DNA of 64,000 nucleotides from Porphyra umbilicalis (Eukaryota; Rhodophyta; Bangiophyceae; Bangiales; Bangiaceae), in contig KV918839.1 in NCBI GenBank assembly GCA_002049455.2, positions 124,001-188,000 of the forward strand, read 5' to 3'. Below, in pieces: positions 33,191 to 45,108 of this stretch; position 1 is the stretch's first letter, and each line of letters starts with the position of its first letter. The notes below the pieces were generated by a model, which saw only the letters and a program-made list of their open reading frames with translations, ran no database searches and was not told where the DNA came from. A program made the position numbers and the translations under genes.

Positions 33191-33350
33191 ATGACCCACA
33201 GAGCTTTTGCGTCTACGTGCTGAACGCTGGTGGCTTCTGACTGTCCAGGGACGTCCAACACTGATGGATGTGTGACCCCCAGAGCTTTCGTATCTACGTG
33301 CTGAACGCTGGTGGCTTCTGGCAGCGCAGGGACACCCGATACAGACTGAT
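33191..33350 (+). repeat. 80-bp direct repeat, two units
   Basis: The unit starting ATGACCCACAGAGCTTTTGC (33191) recurs 80 bp later as GTGACCCCCAGAGCTTTCGT. Both contain CTACGTGCTGAACGCTGGTG followed by GCTTCTG; the second halves diverge. It could be subterminal sequence of the hAT element to the right. Confidence 0.7.
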
Positions 33351-33962
33351 GTGTGACAAAGCGTCCTGACTGGCCCTGGCACGCTGCGAAACGACGAAGA
33401 CACACCCGATTTCCTTGTGTGCGCGTTACTTGTAGCCTGCTTCAGCAGGGGCTACAAAGCCACGAATCTGGCCCGATTTACCTGGTACAACCCACGGAGC
33501 CAGCACGTGGGACTTGTAGCCCACGTTCTGGATCCCAGATGTAGTGATGTCGATCTTACCGACACGTTGGGACATTTCCGGGAAATTTCCTTCTTGCGCG
33601 ACCAGGGGTCGTGAGGGCCGTTTTCCGGAAAGAGGGACTTCCTTTCCCTTTCCTTTCGAGACCGGCCACGTGGTGTCACTGTCCTCAATTTGATTGACTA
33701 TCGCAGCCGGTCTGTGGAGCTTGCGCCCGGTACGAAGCGCCAGGATCTCCCGGCGTTCCCCTTCGCCGCGACGTGCACGTCACGTCCTAACCTCTACTTG
33801 TCATCATCAATCGATCTTGACTTGCATTCCGAGCACGCTACCTCACCCCCCTCCCCTTTCCCCTGCCTCTTGTTTCTTTTATTGATACCCCTCGAGTCCC
33901 CACCCCCATTTTTCTAAGCCTATTCCCCAGATCACCATTGGCGCCTTCTCTGGACCGAGGCG

Positions 33963-35665
33963 ATGTGCGAGTCGTGCCTACCCCTTGGCTTTTTCGACAC
34001 GCCGGCGTGGGCGGCGGCGCTGGGAGCTGTTTCGAGCGGGCGGTTTACATGTCAAGGCGACCGCCGTGTGCTGGCGTCAACGTATGTGCCTCTCGTGGCG
34101 GCCAAGTCGGACGAGCGGACGGTGGCCCATCTCCAGTCGGCGGCGTCAGCCGCCGTGTCCATGGACGGGGCAACGGTCAACCGTCAAGGTGTTTACAACT
34201 TCGTGGTCAACACCCCACGGGCATTGCTGTATGCCACCAGAAGACTGGGCACAGAGACCCCGACGGGGGCAAATCTGCTCAGCGCCCTCAAGGCCTCCCT
34301 GCACCAGCCAATCATTACAGCGGCACGTATGGGGAGCCGCGCCGGGGTTGGTGCCGCCGGTCAGGCCCCGCGCTGGCGGCGGCTCCGCGAGGAGCGGATT
34401 CCTGCGGTGTGGTCCTACTCTCCCAGCACAATGGTTCGCATGCGCCGCGATGGGGTGGCTGACCGCACATTTATTTTTGGGTACGGCTGTGCCGCACACG
34501 CTGGAAACCTGGTCGCTCAAGACGCGGCGCGGCTCAACCCATTCTCTACGGCTCTGCGCCGCGCGCTGGGCGCAACCATTTCTTTTATGCGGTGTGGTCG
34601 GGCACGTGCTCTGCACGCGTCGACGGTGGCAGTCATGTCGAACCCAGGGCAACGTATTCAGTGCCTCAAGTCGCACAGTCGGACACGGTGGGCTGGCGAG
34701 GCCGTAACCATATCGGCGGTTCAAGAAAATCTACCCGCACTGCGGCGCACCCTCCTGTCGAATGCCCACTCAGACAACCCGTTTCCTGTCCCCGACAGTT
34801 TGACAGCTGCTCTCGAGCCAACCAGTCGGGACTCTATTCACCAATCCACGCCCTTTTTCAAGGTTCTGGCGGCAGCAGTGGCCTTGCTCGAGGCCGACGC
34901 GGCACCTCTCTCGTCTTATGCGGGCCTCTTCGACACATTACGATCCACATTGGATACATTCTTCCTCGAGCTCCCTCTGGCGGCGCGGGTGGGGTTGCAG
35001 AGCAGCCTGTCCCCACGGTTTGCCTCAATCTCGGACCCGATGGTGGCGCTCGCATTTTACTTGGAAAGGTTTTGGGGTCCCGCCCGGGGGCGTGTCGCGG
35101 GGCTCCTGTGGACGGCACGGGCGGGGGAGGAGGGGCGGTCTCTACCAGACCTGTGGGATGCCGCCATCACATCATTGGCGGACGGTGACGCGCCACTGGC
35201 AGCACGACAGCAGTCTGAGCTGAGCGAGTTTCTGCCCTTTGCGGCCCAGCCCGCGCGCGCCGAGGCATGGACGCGGCTCCACCCGCTGGCATGGTGGCGT
35301 CTACACGGCGAACGCTTTACGCTGTGGTACCCCATCTGCCTGCGCTTGTTTTGTTTTCCTGCATCGGCGGCTGGCGGGAAACGGGCGTTTAAGCGCCTCC
35401 ACCAAGTGCTTACCCCAAGGCGGAACCGTCTGTCCCCAGACGTGGTGGACCAACTCACTCGCATTGCTTCAATGCAGCACAACTTCGGCGTCCGGACCCA
35501 GTCACTCTGTTTTCGCGTTCTCTCACCGAGCTGAAGCTGCGTGCTTTTTTTTGTCCCCAGGGTGGCAAGGAGGGCATTGCTATTGGAGAGGATGGGGGTG
35601 ACATTGATGCGGGCGTCGACGAGGAGGGCGTCGGTGGCGCTGGTGACGACGGAGATGGGTTGTGA
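33963..35665 (+). CDS. hAT-family transposase
   Basis: Exon 33963-35534 is an uninterrupted 523-residue frame. Features in order: a DUF659-like start (MDGATVNRQGVYNFVVN, residues about 67-83), GYGCAAHAGNLVAQD (about 177-191), SRTRWAGEAV (about 242-251), and a C-terminal hATC dimerisation region (about 442-507). The last contains LAWWRLHGERFTLWYP, CFPASAAGGKRAFK and RRNRLSPDVV. A T-rich tract and CCCCAG at 35543-35560 look like a splice acceptor. Translating from 35561 gives an acidic Gly/Asp/Glu tail ending in TGA at 35665, so a terminal intron with its donor between about 35489 and 35540 is likely. No N-terminal BED finger is present, and inverted ends were not identified. The lack of stops suggests recent activity. 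Confidence 0.85.
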
Positions 35666-37335
35666 TAAGAAGAGGAGGAAGAACTCCTTCCTGACCTGGG
35701 TGCCTGGGACGTAGACGCCATAGTTGCTGAACTGCTGTCGTGATAGATAAACGAGAGACCGCTCCGTTTTTTTTTTTGACTGCCACACCGGTGCACGCGG
35801 GAGTGGACGGCAGCAGCAATCAATCTCTTGTCGTCTCCAGTCGAGAACAACTGCCAGTGAATGGTCGGAACGGCATCCCGGAATGTTCTTTCTTCGCAAG
35901 TTCTCACCCGAAACGACGACATCACTACCCAGATGACGTGCGTTCGCCCCCCCCCCCACGGCCGCCGCCCCGAAATTGATGCCAGTACGGCAATCGGGCG
36001 GGTAGTATTAATACATGAATCTTAGTCTAGTACGCGTCTTAGTACACGTCCAGTATGCGCCCCACTTTGCCGACGATCCACGACGAAGCCCTTTTTTCTC
36101 GATTCGGCGACGAGAGACCTGAGGAGATCCCCCCTTGAAGCCCCTTGTGAGAGCTATTCTCGTCGAATTCCGTATTCTGCTTGTCTGTGGCTACGTATTT
36201 GCACTTTTCACGCTGTTCTTGGATGCTCCAGGACCGTCACGGAGAGCGCCTTCAAGTGATGTGGAACAGCATGGTGTGAGATAACGCATGAGGAAGGAAA
36301 CAAGGAACATCGAGGCCTCATCGACTAAGCGAGCAGGGTCGCAACGATGTTTGAACATGAAGCTCGTTGGGCTCTTAAACCCCGCTGCTAGCAAGCGGTC
36401 ATTAGCAAAGCTTCTAGTAGGGATCCATTCGTGTTCTTAACGCTCAGGCAGCCACGTTGCATGGAATGAATGGCCCTAGTCGGTTTGATGGTCACCCTCT
36501 AGGCCATTCGATTGGATGATCCTATCTGCACGCCCAATCAAGAATATCGACGTTTCAGCATTCGATGGGTCACGATTGCTCTGGTCCATATGAATTACTC
36601 ATGCAAGCGATGACAGATTCCTCCAAAAGCTTTTGCAGATGCCTTCGGGAAACTGCCACTGTGCAGTATATACTCCACACCAAGGCCCAGAAATGGTCAG
36701 CAGCTCGCCTGTTTGCGGCAGTGTCAGCACTGCCTCTCCGCTCTCTTCCGTCGTCTCGCTATCTCGCCATCTCGCCCCTCCGTCGGTCCTTTCACACCAC
36801 ACCACTCCATCGACGTCACTGCACCCCAATGCTCTCTTTTCGACGCGCGCGCCGCATCCGCTCCTTCTTTGGGCCCGCGCTCCGCATCCGCCCCTTTTCC
36901 CCCCCCCCTCCCCTCCCCATTTCTTTGCGCCCGCGCGCCGCAACTGCCCCTTTCTTTGCCCCCTCCCTTCCCCTATCCGCACGCCATACATGTCGCGCTG
37001 TACTCACGTTCGTTTTTTTCCTCCATGCGTTCCACGTCCTTCCCAGTTCATACTGAGAAACATACGAAAAAGATGAAGATATCAAATGGGGACCGACAAT
37101 GGGGACGCCACAACTGGAGAAAAGAAAGCACACAACGACAACTGGGGAGAAAAAGGGACCCAACGCCGTGGTGGTCAGAAGAGCAAAGGTACAGGACGAC
37201 TAGCCGCCATTAAACAGAGGAAGCTCAGAATTCTGTGACAGCATCGCAAAGACACGCTCCCTCAATGTACAACACTTATGCTGAATAATACATGACAATG
37301 CCAATTGCTCTTCATCACCCCAGCAACTTGACATT

Positions 37336-37404
37336 TCACACGAATCGGCTGCTTCGCCCATTCTACACATTGTGTAGACTGGGCGAAGCAGCTGGTTCGT
37401 GTGA
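37336..37404. repeat. 69-bp imperfect hairpin
   Basis: TCACACGAATCGGCTGCTTC at 37336 is followed, about a centre at 37370, by the complement ending GAAGCAGCTGGTTCGTGTGA at 37404. Arms are about 34 bp with a few mismatches and essentially no loop. Confidence 0.75.
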
Positions 37405-38260
37405 CGGGAAACAAATGGGAAAAATGCATACTGAGAACCACTGCACTGCGCAGATTTCCAGCTTGTGGAGGGTGGCGCTCCGGCCGTGGTGCGGACACTG
37501 TCCAGCTCACCCTCACCTTGTCCGGGACCAGTGCTATGCCTCACAGGCAGTGAGTGTTTTCCGTATGTCCGACACGAAGCAGCAGAGCAAGACAGGTCGA
37601 GAAAAGGTGGCCATCCATTGCGTCCGTGGATGAAGGCCACGGCGCGGCAACATACGGACAATGCGCATTTTTCTTAGGGACGGAGACGTCGGCATCATCC
37701 TGAATAGTTCAAAGTCTCACGAATCGCTGGATGCTACGGAAGTGAGGGGCACACGACATCATTTTTTGCTTCATTTCCTTCGACGTCGACTGGGACAGAG
37801 CACTGTTTACAGTACGCGGAAACCAAGTGCGAGCTGGTGATTGCTAAAGTTTTCCAAGCTGTTCTTCTCTGTTCTCACGAAATGGGAAAGCTTCGCTACC
37901 TGGTCCCTGCCCTAGGGGACCTACTTGTATTATGTCGCTCACAGGGTGGGGAGATACTGCCAAGACGACTGTCCGTGCGAGTTGCACGTGGATTCAAGCG
38001 AGCAGTGTGGAACTGATACGCCCAATGTGGACGCCAGCTGTCATGGATTCGAGGATTCAAAGTATGGAAACACAACTGAACTAAGAATCAATCAGTCTCA
38101 TCGACCGAGCTGAAGCGGGATGCATCCGTAGCCGAGCGACGCGAGTCGCTGACGTCCAAGAACGGGGATGAGGCCCGTTTGCAGACTCGCATAACGCTGG
38201 TTCGCATGAACATAACGCCGCCCTGATTGGTCAATCACGGATCAGGCGTTATGTAACAAT

Positions 38261-38291
38261 ATGACATACGCGAGCCGCTCGCGTATGTCAT
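38261..38291. repeat. Short perfect hairpin
   Basis: ATGACATACGCGAG, loop CCG, CTCGCGTATGTCAT: 14-bp perfect arms with a 3-base loop. ATAACG/CGTTAT words flank it on both sides, forming further short inverted pairs. Confidence 0.7.
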
Positions 38292-38351
38292 AACGTTATA
38301 TCACGTTATACAAGTACGATTCAGCCCACATTTGGTAAACCGTTTGCATGA

Positions 38352-38649
38352 AAAAATCTGTACTGGCGTCTGTTCAGGTGCCCGGTCGGACGATCCAACA
38401 CCCGCCTTCGTCTGGCGCGGACCTCACCTCGTCATCACACCGCTCCCTGCACCGACCACCAAACCGAATCACCACCGCAATCGTTACTGGGTCACACTCC
38501 CGTCTGTTCCAGCTTGGCCTCTCGAGTCACTATTAATCACCTCAAGGAGGAGCTGCGGCGCCGATGCCTGCTAATTTATGGCAACAAGAAAGCGTTGTTG
38601 GAGCGCTGTAGTGCGAACGGCGTCTCGTGGAAGAGTTTACCGCATCTAC
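38352..38649 (+). pseudogene. SAP-domain protein fragment, truncated by MITE
   Basis: The frame opens after a stop at 38349-38351 without any ATG and ends in a SAP motif (residue string INHLKEELRRRCLL then IYGNKKALLERC, about 38526-38600). SAP modules bind AT-rich DNA. The reading frame runs straight into the MITE that starts at 38650, so the C-terminus is lost. It is probably a fragment of a transposon or chromatin protein. Confidence 0.5.
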
Positions 38650-39076
38650 TGCTGATCCCCCAAATTTGTCCTCATCGGTCAAGGTCGGGACTGCTTTGTA
38701 AAACAGGCCAATCATTGGGCTATAACAGCAGCAAACAGCTGCTGAGTGCGAACCTACGACGCGCCATTGGCTCTTCATCCGTCAGGTCCGCGCAGAAGCG
38801 AGACTCTCCGTTTTCTTGAGATATTCTTCCTTTCTCAGTCGTCTCATGGCGTAAAGTAGCCGAGAGCAGTTTGTTATCGAGATTTTCTTCGAGATTCTCA
38901 GATAATCTCAGAAAAAGGAGTGAGCCGATTGTGCGTTTGCGGGCCGTATGGGCACATTCTGTAGAGATGGGACCCGACATGCACTGCTGTCGATCCTCTT
39001 GGCCAATCAGAAACGTCCATGCATTCCTGTTGCACTCCCGTTCTCTGGCGATGAGGACAAAATCGGGGGATCAGCA
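38650..39076. mobile_element. MITE family 3, copy A (427 bp)
   Basis: The terminal inverted repeats TGCTGATCCCCCAAATTTGT (38650) and the complement of TGCTGATCCCCCGATTTTGT (39076) extend about 28 bp including CCTCATCG. Copy B is at 41740-42136; interiors are strongly diverged but share GTATGGGCACATTT near the right side. No target duplication is evident. It interrupts coding fragments on both sides. Confidence 0.75.
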
Positions 39077-39320
39077 ATATCACCGCCCACAACGCACGGT
39101 AGACGGAAGCAGAGTGAACTCCCAGGGCGGCGCCGATGTCAAAGTACCTTCCGCCGCCAAAATGTCGAAGCGCAATCGCGGTCCGCGCATCGGGTGGCAC
39201 GCCGAGCCGAGAAAGGCGCGGCCGCAAAACGTCCGCGAGGTCACAAAAAGCGCCCAGGGGCATACGCATAGCTCGTTGAAAATTAGGCCCGTACCTTTCT
39301 TGTACATCAGAAAAAAAGAC
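39077..39320 (-). pseudogene. PIF/Harbinger transposase N-terminal fragment
   Basis: Leftward frame with RAMRMPLGAFCDLADVL then ARTAIALRHFGGGRYFDIGA and SASVYRALWAVI. It lines up with the helix-turn-helix part of the intact transposase at 7330-6839 (MTLRILAGASYLDVML, STVFHVFRQ). The match stops exactly at the MITE end (39076) and the DDE part is missing. Sequence divergence indicates a different Harbinger family. Confidence 0.65.
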
Positions 39321-40050
39321 ACGGGCGGGGGTGTGGTGCCGGGGAGGGGAAAAAAGCCTCGCTAGGCATACACGACGTCTCCTACTGTGGTGGCAAACTG
39401 ACCATGGCGCAGCATGGAAGCGGGGTCCATGACGACAACCCGCTTCACGCGCGAGAAATCTGTGGGGTAGGTGAGAGCACGCGCGCTGGCCGAGAACGAG
39501 GGATTCATCCGCAGGGGGATGTCAACGGTGCGTGATGGTAAGGCCGGTCTGTAATTTGATTTGTTGATGGTGTATTTGAAACGAACGCTGACCGGGCCTG
39601 TGCGTTTCTTTCGCAGCGTTTCGGGCGTTTTACCGGCGTCACAGAACGGCCACGAAGTTAGGCGCCCTCGAAGATGGTCTTCGCGACCATCTTCGAGTGG
39701 GTTCAGACCCGGTAGCCCCTCTGTCAGTGAGACAGCACTGGTTGAGTCAGATTTGGTTTTAGTTCGGAGAAGCAACGAAATTGTAAGTGGCAGCAGCCGA
39801 ACTAGCAATGAGCAGGTACTTCGAATTGAGCAGCCCACGGCGAGCGGACGACGGCGAGCCGCCGGCGGCGTCCATCTGGGCGCCCCCCCCCAGCGATTTT
39901 CTTTCTGTAGGCGCTGGACGCAAGCGCACGGCACCCTCGTGATCGGACGCGGTCTCCCCTCCACCTCCCTCTGGCTCCAGCCGCCGCCACCCCCATACGG
40001 CCACACTCATCCCCCCCGCGTGATCCCTGGACTCCCTGACCCCGTTGCCA
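39321..40050. other. Unresolved stretch with hairpin and possible coding fragment
   Basis: A leftward open frame at 40006-39362 ends in a segment that looks protein-like (VKRVVVMDPASMLRHGQF), but I recognise no family. A 13-bp perfect hairpin, CTCGAAGATGGTC at 39667-39679 and its complement at 39685-39697, lies on the same stretch. No gene is claimed. Confidence 0.3.
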
Positions 40051-40502
40051 TGACTAGTGACGGTGCCGGTAGCGCTGGTCCCGACGATGGGCTACGGGCG
40101 GCGCAAGCCGTTTTCTCCCTGGACCTGGGCGCCCTGGTGATGTCCTCGATCTCGGCTGCGGCGCTGGCTCCCCCTGGATCGGCGGGAATCAAAATACCGT
40201 CGGCGTCGGTGGCAGACACCAATGAGGCGACGAGCACGGCATTTTCTGCGGTCATGGCCGCTGCCGGTGCCGTCAGTGGGGCTGACGGTTCTGTGGTCCG
40301 TGTGTTCGTCCGAGCCTCCAATGACCCTCTGAGCGCTTCGTCAGCGCCCGTGGTTCCCACCCGATGGCCGCGCGTGCTCACCCAGGGCGCAACGTGTACG
40401 ATTGCCAAACGTGGCACAATGACCCTGCAGCAGCAATTATCGCTCAACACCCCAGTGGCTGACAAAGTGCCGAGAACTGTCCTAGCGGTAGTATGGCTCT
40501 AG
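40051..40502 (+). CDS. Hypothetical protein
   Basis: 150 residues from the ATG at 40051 (context GCCATGACT). Composition is Ala/Ser/Val-rich with a polar start (MTSDGAGSAGPDDGLRAAQ). No domain recognised. It lies 19 bp before the pogo transposase fragment, so it may be the degraded 5' part of that transposon gene or an unrelated ORF. Confidence 0.28.
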
Positions 40503-40521
40503 CGGCGGGGCACGGGACCCC

Positions 40522-40965
40522 ATGACCGAGATCAAGATGGCGGAGCTGCGCGAGAAGCTTATCGGCATTGACTCCGGCCTCATCCTGAACATGGACGAGG
40601 CGGCGCTCTTCTACCAACTCGCCCCGACCAGCTCGTACGTTCTCTCCCGCGACGCGCGCGAGACGCGCGGCACCGCGCTGCAGAGCGCCGAGGCACGCAT
40701 CACCGTCATGTTTTTCGTCAACACCACGGGTACCTTCAAGTTCCTGTCCGTGGATGTGGCCGCGGTTGTGCGAGAGCTACTCGACGGCGCCCCGGCCGCT
40801 CGTGATCCGCCCGTCAACGACGACGCTCACGCCATCGTTGGCATGCTCCACGGCGCTCGCAGCCTCGGCCCTGACACGACGGACAACGGGTGTGGGGCGG
40901 CGCATGGCGACCTGCTTGTCTCGGGGGACGACCCCAATGCGCTCCCGGCCGTCCAAGTGTGGTAA
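40522..40965 (+). pseudogene. pogo/Tigger-type DDE transposase fragment
   Basis: The first 75 codons contain the start of a DDE_1 domain: LILNMDEAALFYQLAP with the first catalytic Asp, then a segment ending ARITVMFFVNTTGTFKF, the usual RITV..N.DG pattern. From about 40750 the similarity is lost and the remainder is unrelated. The HTH part and the second and third catalytic acids are absent. It is a different copy from the pseudogene at 48754-50400. Confidence 0.65.
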
Positions 40966-41739
40966 GGCGAGAAGGAGCGCATCCCCAAATTGATGGCACT
41001 GGTAGAGTTAGATGAGCTTGCGGGTGAGTGGGGCGGTCCCTGGATGCTCATGGTTGAAATATAAAGTTCTTTTGGTGCACCTATCTTCCCTCATCCCACG
41101 CAATGCAGTCTTCCCCCTACAGTGGAAATGTCCACTCTGCCACCTCTCGCCGTACAACATCAAAAATGGTACAGAGAGAGGGATAAAGCGTTGCATGTGG
41201 ACTACAAAAAATGACCGCAGAAAGGCTTGAAACACGAGTATGCAAGCAGTACATGCACGAAAAATATTACAGGCCATGCAGAACCAAAGCTCAAGCATTA
41301 AACGTCCATCGGACGGTTCCGAAAAACCACAGAAAGGCTGCGTGCGTCAGATTGTGGAGACATGGCGGTAGCTCCGAGCCATCTTGCGCGCTGCTCAGTC
41401 TCTGGGGTGGTCGGAGCAGGCACGCGAAAAGACAGGCACAGAAGAAAGAACAGGCACATACCAATGTAGCGCTGTCGAGAAGCAACACAGGAGATGGATG
41501 CAAAGAGATCATGTGACACAGACGAAAGCGCAAGGCAGAAGTGGGTCGGACTCTGTGCAGCACGACATTCATCGGAGCGCAAAAGCGTTCGAACGGCAGC
41601 ACCAAATGAGCAAGAAAAAGTGACGACGCGCGCTGCAAATGTCTACTCCCGTACAGTCATGCGTCCCCGGCGCCACCAACGAGCACCTTTCAAACCATTG
41701 GAACATGAGTGGTCCGACTTGGCTGTATGAGTGGCATAT
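40966..41739. other. Gene-free stretch
   Basis: Balanced composition with no recognisable coding region or repeat beyond short words. Confidence 0.4.
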
Positions 41740-42136
41740 TGCTGATCCCCGAATTTTGTCCTGGGGGACAGAGACAGAGACTGACTGCGAATAACAGCAC
41801 TCTATTGTTCTAAAACGACAGTAAGAAGGCATCGAAGCCAATAGACAGCCCGCATTCGGTGCCAGGACCTTGCATCCAGCAGAACTCACTGTTTCTTGCG
41901 GCATGATCCGACATTCTTGGCTCGGAGCAAGCTGCCCACGCGAGATCTTGAGAATTCCTACTATCTTCTTGCCAAAAGTGCAGAAAAAAAGAGGAGCTGA
42001 TGTTGATTTCCAGGCTGTATGGGCACATTTAAGCAATCAAGAGCACCAAGTCAGTCCCAGGGGCGCACCTGATTGGTGGAGAGAGTCGGTCCGCGAGTCA
42101 GTCTCTGTCCACGCGGACAAAATTCGGTGATCAGCA
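41740..42136. mobile_element. MITE family 3, copy B (397 bp)
   Basis: Ends TGCTGATCCCCGAATTTTGT (41740) and the complement of TGCTGATCACCGAATTTTGT (42136) give inverted repeats of about 24 bp, followed by a second inverted block AGAGACTGACT/AGTCAGTCTCT. It shares the terminal sequence and an internal GTATGGGCACATTT with copy A. Confidence 0.75.
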
Positions 42137-44880
42137 ACACCTGATATCGTTTCAATGGGACCAAGCAAGCTGGACAGGCACTGCAAGTGGACGAGGGAGA
42201 GAGTAGCATCTCGGCAGAAATATCTTTGTTCGCAACAAGAAAGCGCTGGAGCAGGTGTCATGTACATCATTAAAAGAGATACAGGCTGTAGCAGGTCAGC
42301 GTTCGTCCACACAAGCACACAGATGGCCTGACCACGTGTCTTCATAAACGTCCACCTCTGGCGCGCCGAAGCGCGCTCAGTCCAGGTCCAACACTGTGCG
42401 TACTTGGAGAGCCAAAAAGACCCACCACATGTCGTGGACACTTACGTTGATGGACCCGCTTCTCAACGGAATATGGAACTGATATCGACAACGAACCCCA
42501 ACCGGGAAAGCCAGGAGAAGGGAGTGTGACTGACGATGGGGGTGAAGCAGAAAGATGAAGCAGACAAGGGGGAACGACAGCAAGCAGTTCAGCTCTTGTC
42601 CATTCTAAGCGGGATGCAAGATTGTCATTACATGACTGAAGGAAAGTTGGTGGGGCGTGAACAACACAGCGCATGCCTGCATGCATGTGGCAGCGACGGT
42701 CACACCTGGTTCCCTGACACATGGCTTCCCTCGCTGTGTACATGGGTCAGTGAAGACACACCTCACAGCCGACGCCGCGTACTTGAAAGGACATTCCTAC
42801 TGCCGAGGAAACGAGCAGTTGAAACCTTCATGATATCCACACAGGAGGCAACGCTGGGTGCGAGAAAAAAACAGAAACAGGATGGACAATGCGTGCGGTC
42901 AGAGAGATATGCACCCCGCATGATGGATCGAGTAGAGACAGAAAAAGAGTTGGCAGTTGTCCATTGCATGCAGAAAAACGAGGTGGTGTCGGCCTCACCG
43001 TCACAACGACCGCAAAAAAACAAGGACGCTTCTCGGGGACAAGACTTCTCAGCAAATATCAGTCTCCAGGCACTCACCCTCGCGAAACCGTGCGACGCAG
43101 GGCACCTCGCGGGCAAATTGTTGATTGCTGCTGCGTCGAGGATCAATGGATGTCGGGGTGGCGGCGGTGGGCGCCGGCAATGCGCGGTCGCGAGGGAGGT
43201 GGGTTCGAGGATCGGCGGATCGGGGTGTGGGGGGGGGAGGGGGTGGGGAGAGAGGGTGCGGTAGAGAAAGGCTGGTGCGTGTGTGCTTCCAGACCATAAA
43301 ATGCGTATTTCTTGGTCATCCAATCCATTTCCGAAAAATGCAATCACGCAGCAGCCAGACTGTCGCGCTTGTCAAATCACGAATCCAAACTGCTCATTCC
43401 AGTGAGGGTGCTACGCTAATGGCCTAGGAAGGGTGCTACGTTTGTGGCCTATCCCTGGCGTTCTTCGGGGCCGTACTGTATGCGAAGCGACGTTGGGTCT
43501 GCGAACGGGCCTGAGAGCAAACCCAGCGGTGCTCCGCGAACGCATGTTATACGATTTTCGAACAGAAACGTGGACGGCTCTGAGTGGACTGCCGTAGCTG
43601 TTAGTATAGGTGGCGTTGGCAGGAACCCAGCGGTACGGGACGCTTGCAGGAGGATCCAAGTGCTCAAGTTCAGAATTTCAATCCGAAATGCTCTCCTCGT
43701 TCGGTAGCTTGGAACAGTTTTCACCATTCTGTCCGGCCAGTCACGCGCAGAATCCCCCGCCGCCGGCCAGACGCAGCTATCCGTCCACAACAGCCGGCAT
43801 CGCTCGCCAGCTTCACCACAGCCCCCGTGCGCGCTGTCACGATGACGGCTGTCATAGACGCTACTTTGCTCTGGTCGACTAACTTGTCTTCGTCGTCCGG
43901 CGCAGGGGCTATGCTCTCTATCACAACTGCTACCGCGGCTAAATGCGAAGCGGTCTCTCGTCTCCGTCGACGTCGGCAGCGCCATAGTGGCCGGGGGGGG
44001 GGAGGGGGGGGACACACACCTCACCTGCGTAAAGAAGACACAGCCAAAGGCTGGCGGATCGGAATCGACACGGTGTTGACCGGCGGCGCACTCGAATCGC
44101 TCGGCACCCACTCTCGTACTTGTGCGAAAGTGGGGTTCGGTCTGCTTGGGAAGTTCCTGGATCCACACAGGGCTGCGTGGTACCACCACGTTGCATCGAA
44201 GAGAAAAAGTCACTCTTGACTATGGCTGGCCAGGAGCACACGACAAGGGCGGCATCTTGGTCCTGGTACAGAATATGCTGAATGCAATCATCTATCGTTG
44301 CATTCATCTGATCAATATTTGCGCTTTTGAAGTGCAAATGGTCGCAAAGGACAGTCGCAAGCACAGTATAGGCCACATCTGATCGCAAACAGCCTGATTA
44401 TAGGGAAGGATCTGACGCATATCAGCTTTTAGGGGCCGTCCCCACTTTTAGGGAACCACCGCTGGGTCGTGCCTTTCCCCTATGCCTGGCGTTTCGATCG
44501 ATTGCGTCGCCAAATCCGCACCGCTGGGCTTGCTCTGAGAGCGCTTTGCGATTCGCTTGTGATCCCGGCTGAGTCCGCCAATTCCATGCGACCGCAGCGC
44601 CTTCGTCGAGCGAGTCAAGTCGATGTGCAGCGCAATGCCCCCATGCAGCGCCATCGCTGCCGCTACACTGCGTGTCGGTATTTCATCGACAGCATAGTTC
44701 TGAATTTGCCGTAACATGTCTGGGTCCGTGGAGCGCTCCACTTCGGGCCCCTCTTCCGCAACGGCGTGAGCCACATGCGCCTCGCCGTTCGCGTTGCCGC
44801 CGTCCACCGCCATGGCGATGGGGTCAATCATGATGGTGGGTGCCCCGGGTGTCAAACCTTGCTGCCGGCCTTGCGACCTT
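42137..44880. other. Transposon-type intergenic DNA, no supported gene
   Basis: Several open frames exist (for example 42536-43264 forward and 44388-43939 reverse) but none shows a domain, and the forward one runs into a G-rich tail. The decamer GGGTGCTACG followed by a T/A and then TGGCCTA occurs twice at 43407 and 43432; this word also occurs near 1501 and 1735. Confidence 0.4.
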
Positions 44881-45108
44881 TTCACTTCGCTGCCGGGCGC
44901 GCCGCCCGCGTCTCCGGCCTTGCAACCCTTCCGCTTCGCCGCCGGGCGCGCCGCCCGCGTCGCTGGCCTTGCAACCATTCCGCTTCGCCGCCGGGCGTGC
45001 CGCCCGCGTCGCCTGCCATGCCGCCCTTGCGCCTTGCGCCAGGCGCGCCGCCCTTGCGTCGCCGGTCTTGCCGTCCTTGCACCTTGCCGCCGGGCGCGCC
45101 GCCCCCCC
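44881..45108 (+). repeat. 49-bp minisatellite, about five units
   Basis: Units start at about 44881, 44929, 44978, 45027 and 45077, each like TTCCGCTTCGCCGCCGGGCG followed by CGCCGCCCGCGTCGC and CTTGCAACC. The last two units are more diverged. A 15-C run follows at 45102-45116. Confidence 0.8.

Larger units (their letters stand above)
35666..38351. other. Transposon-rich gene-free stretch
   Basis: Balanced composition. No ORF in this 2.7-kb interval has a recognisable domain. It contains a pyrimidine-rich tract at about 36770-37040, a 69-bp hairpin at 37336-37404, and short hairpins at 38210-38300 built from ATAACGC and CATACGCGAG words. Confidence 0.45.

Noticed and set aside
42536..43264. 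242-codon forward ORF
   Set aside because: No domain, shifting composition from balanced to a G-rich tail, and competing ORFs on the other strand.
43449..44388. Reverse ORFs of 254 and 149 codons
   Set aside because: No recognisable family or splice support; both strands open; left as unresolved.
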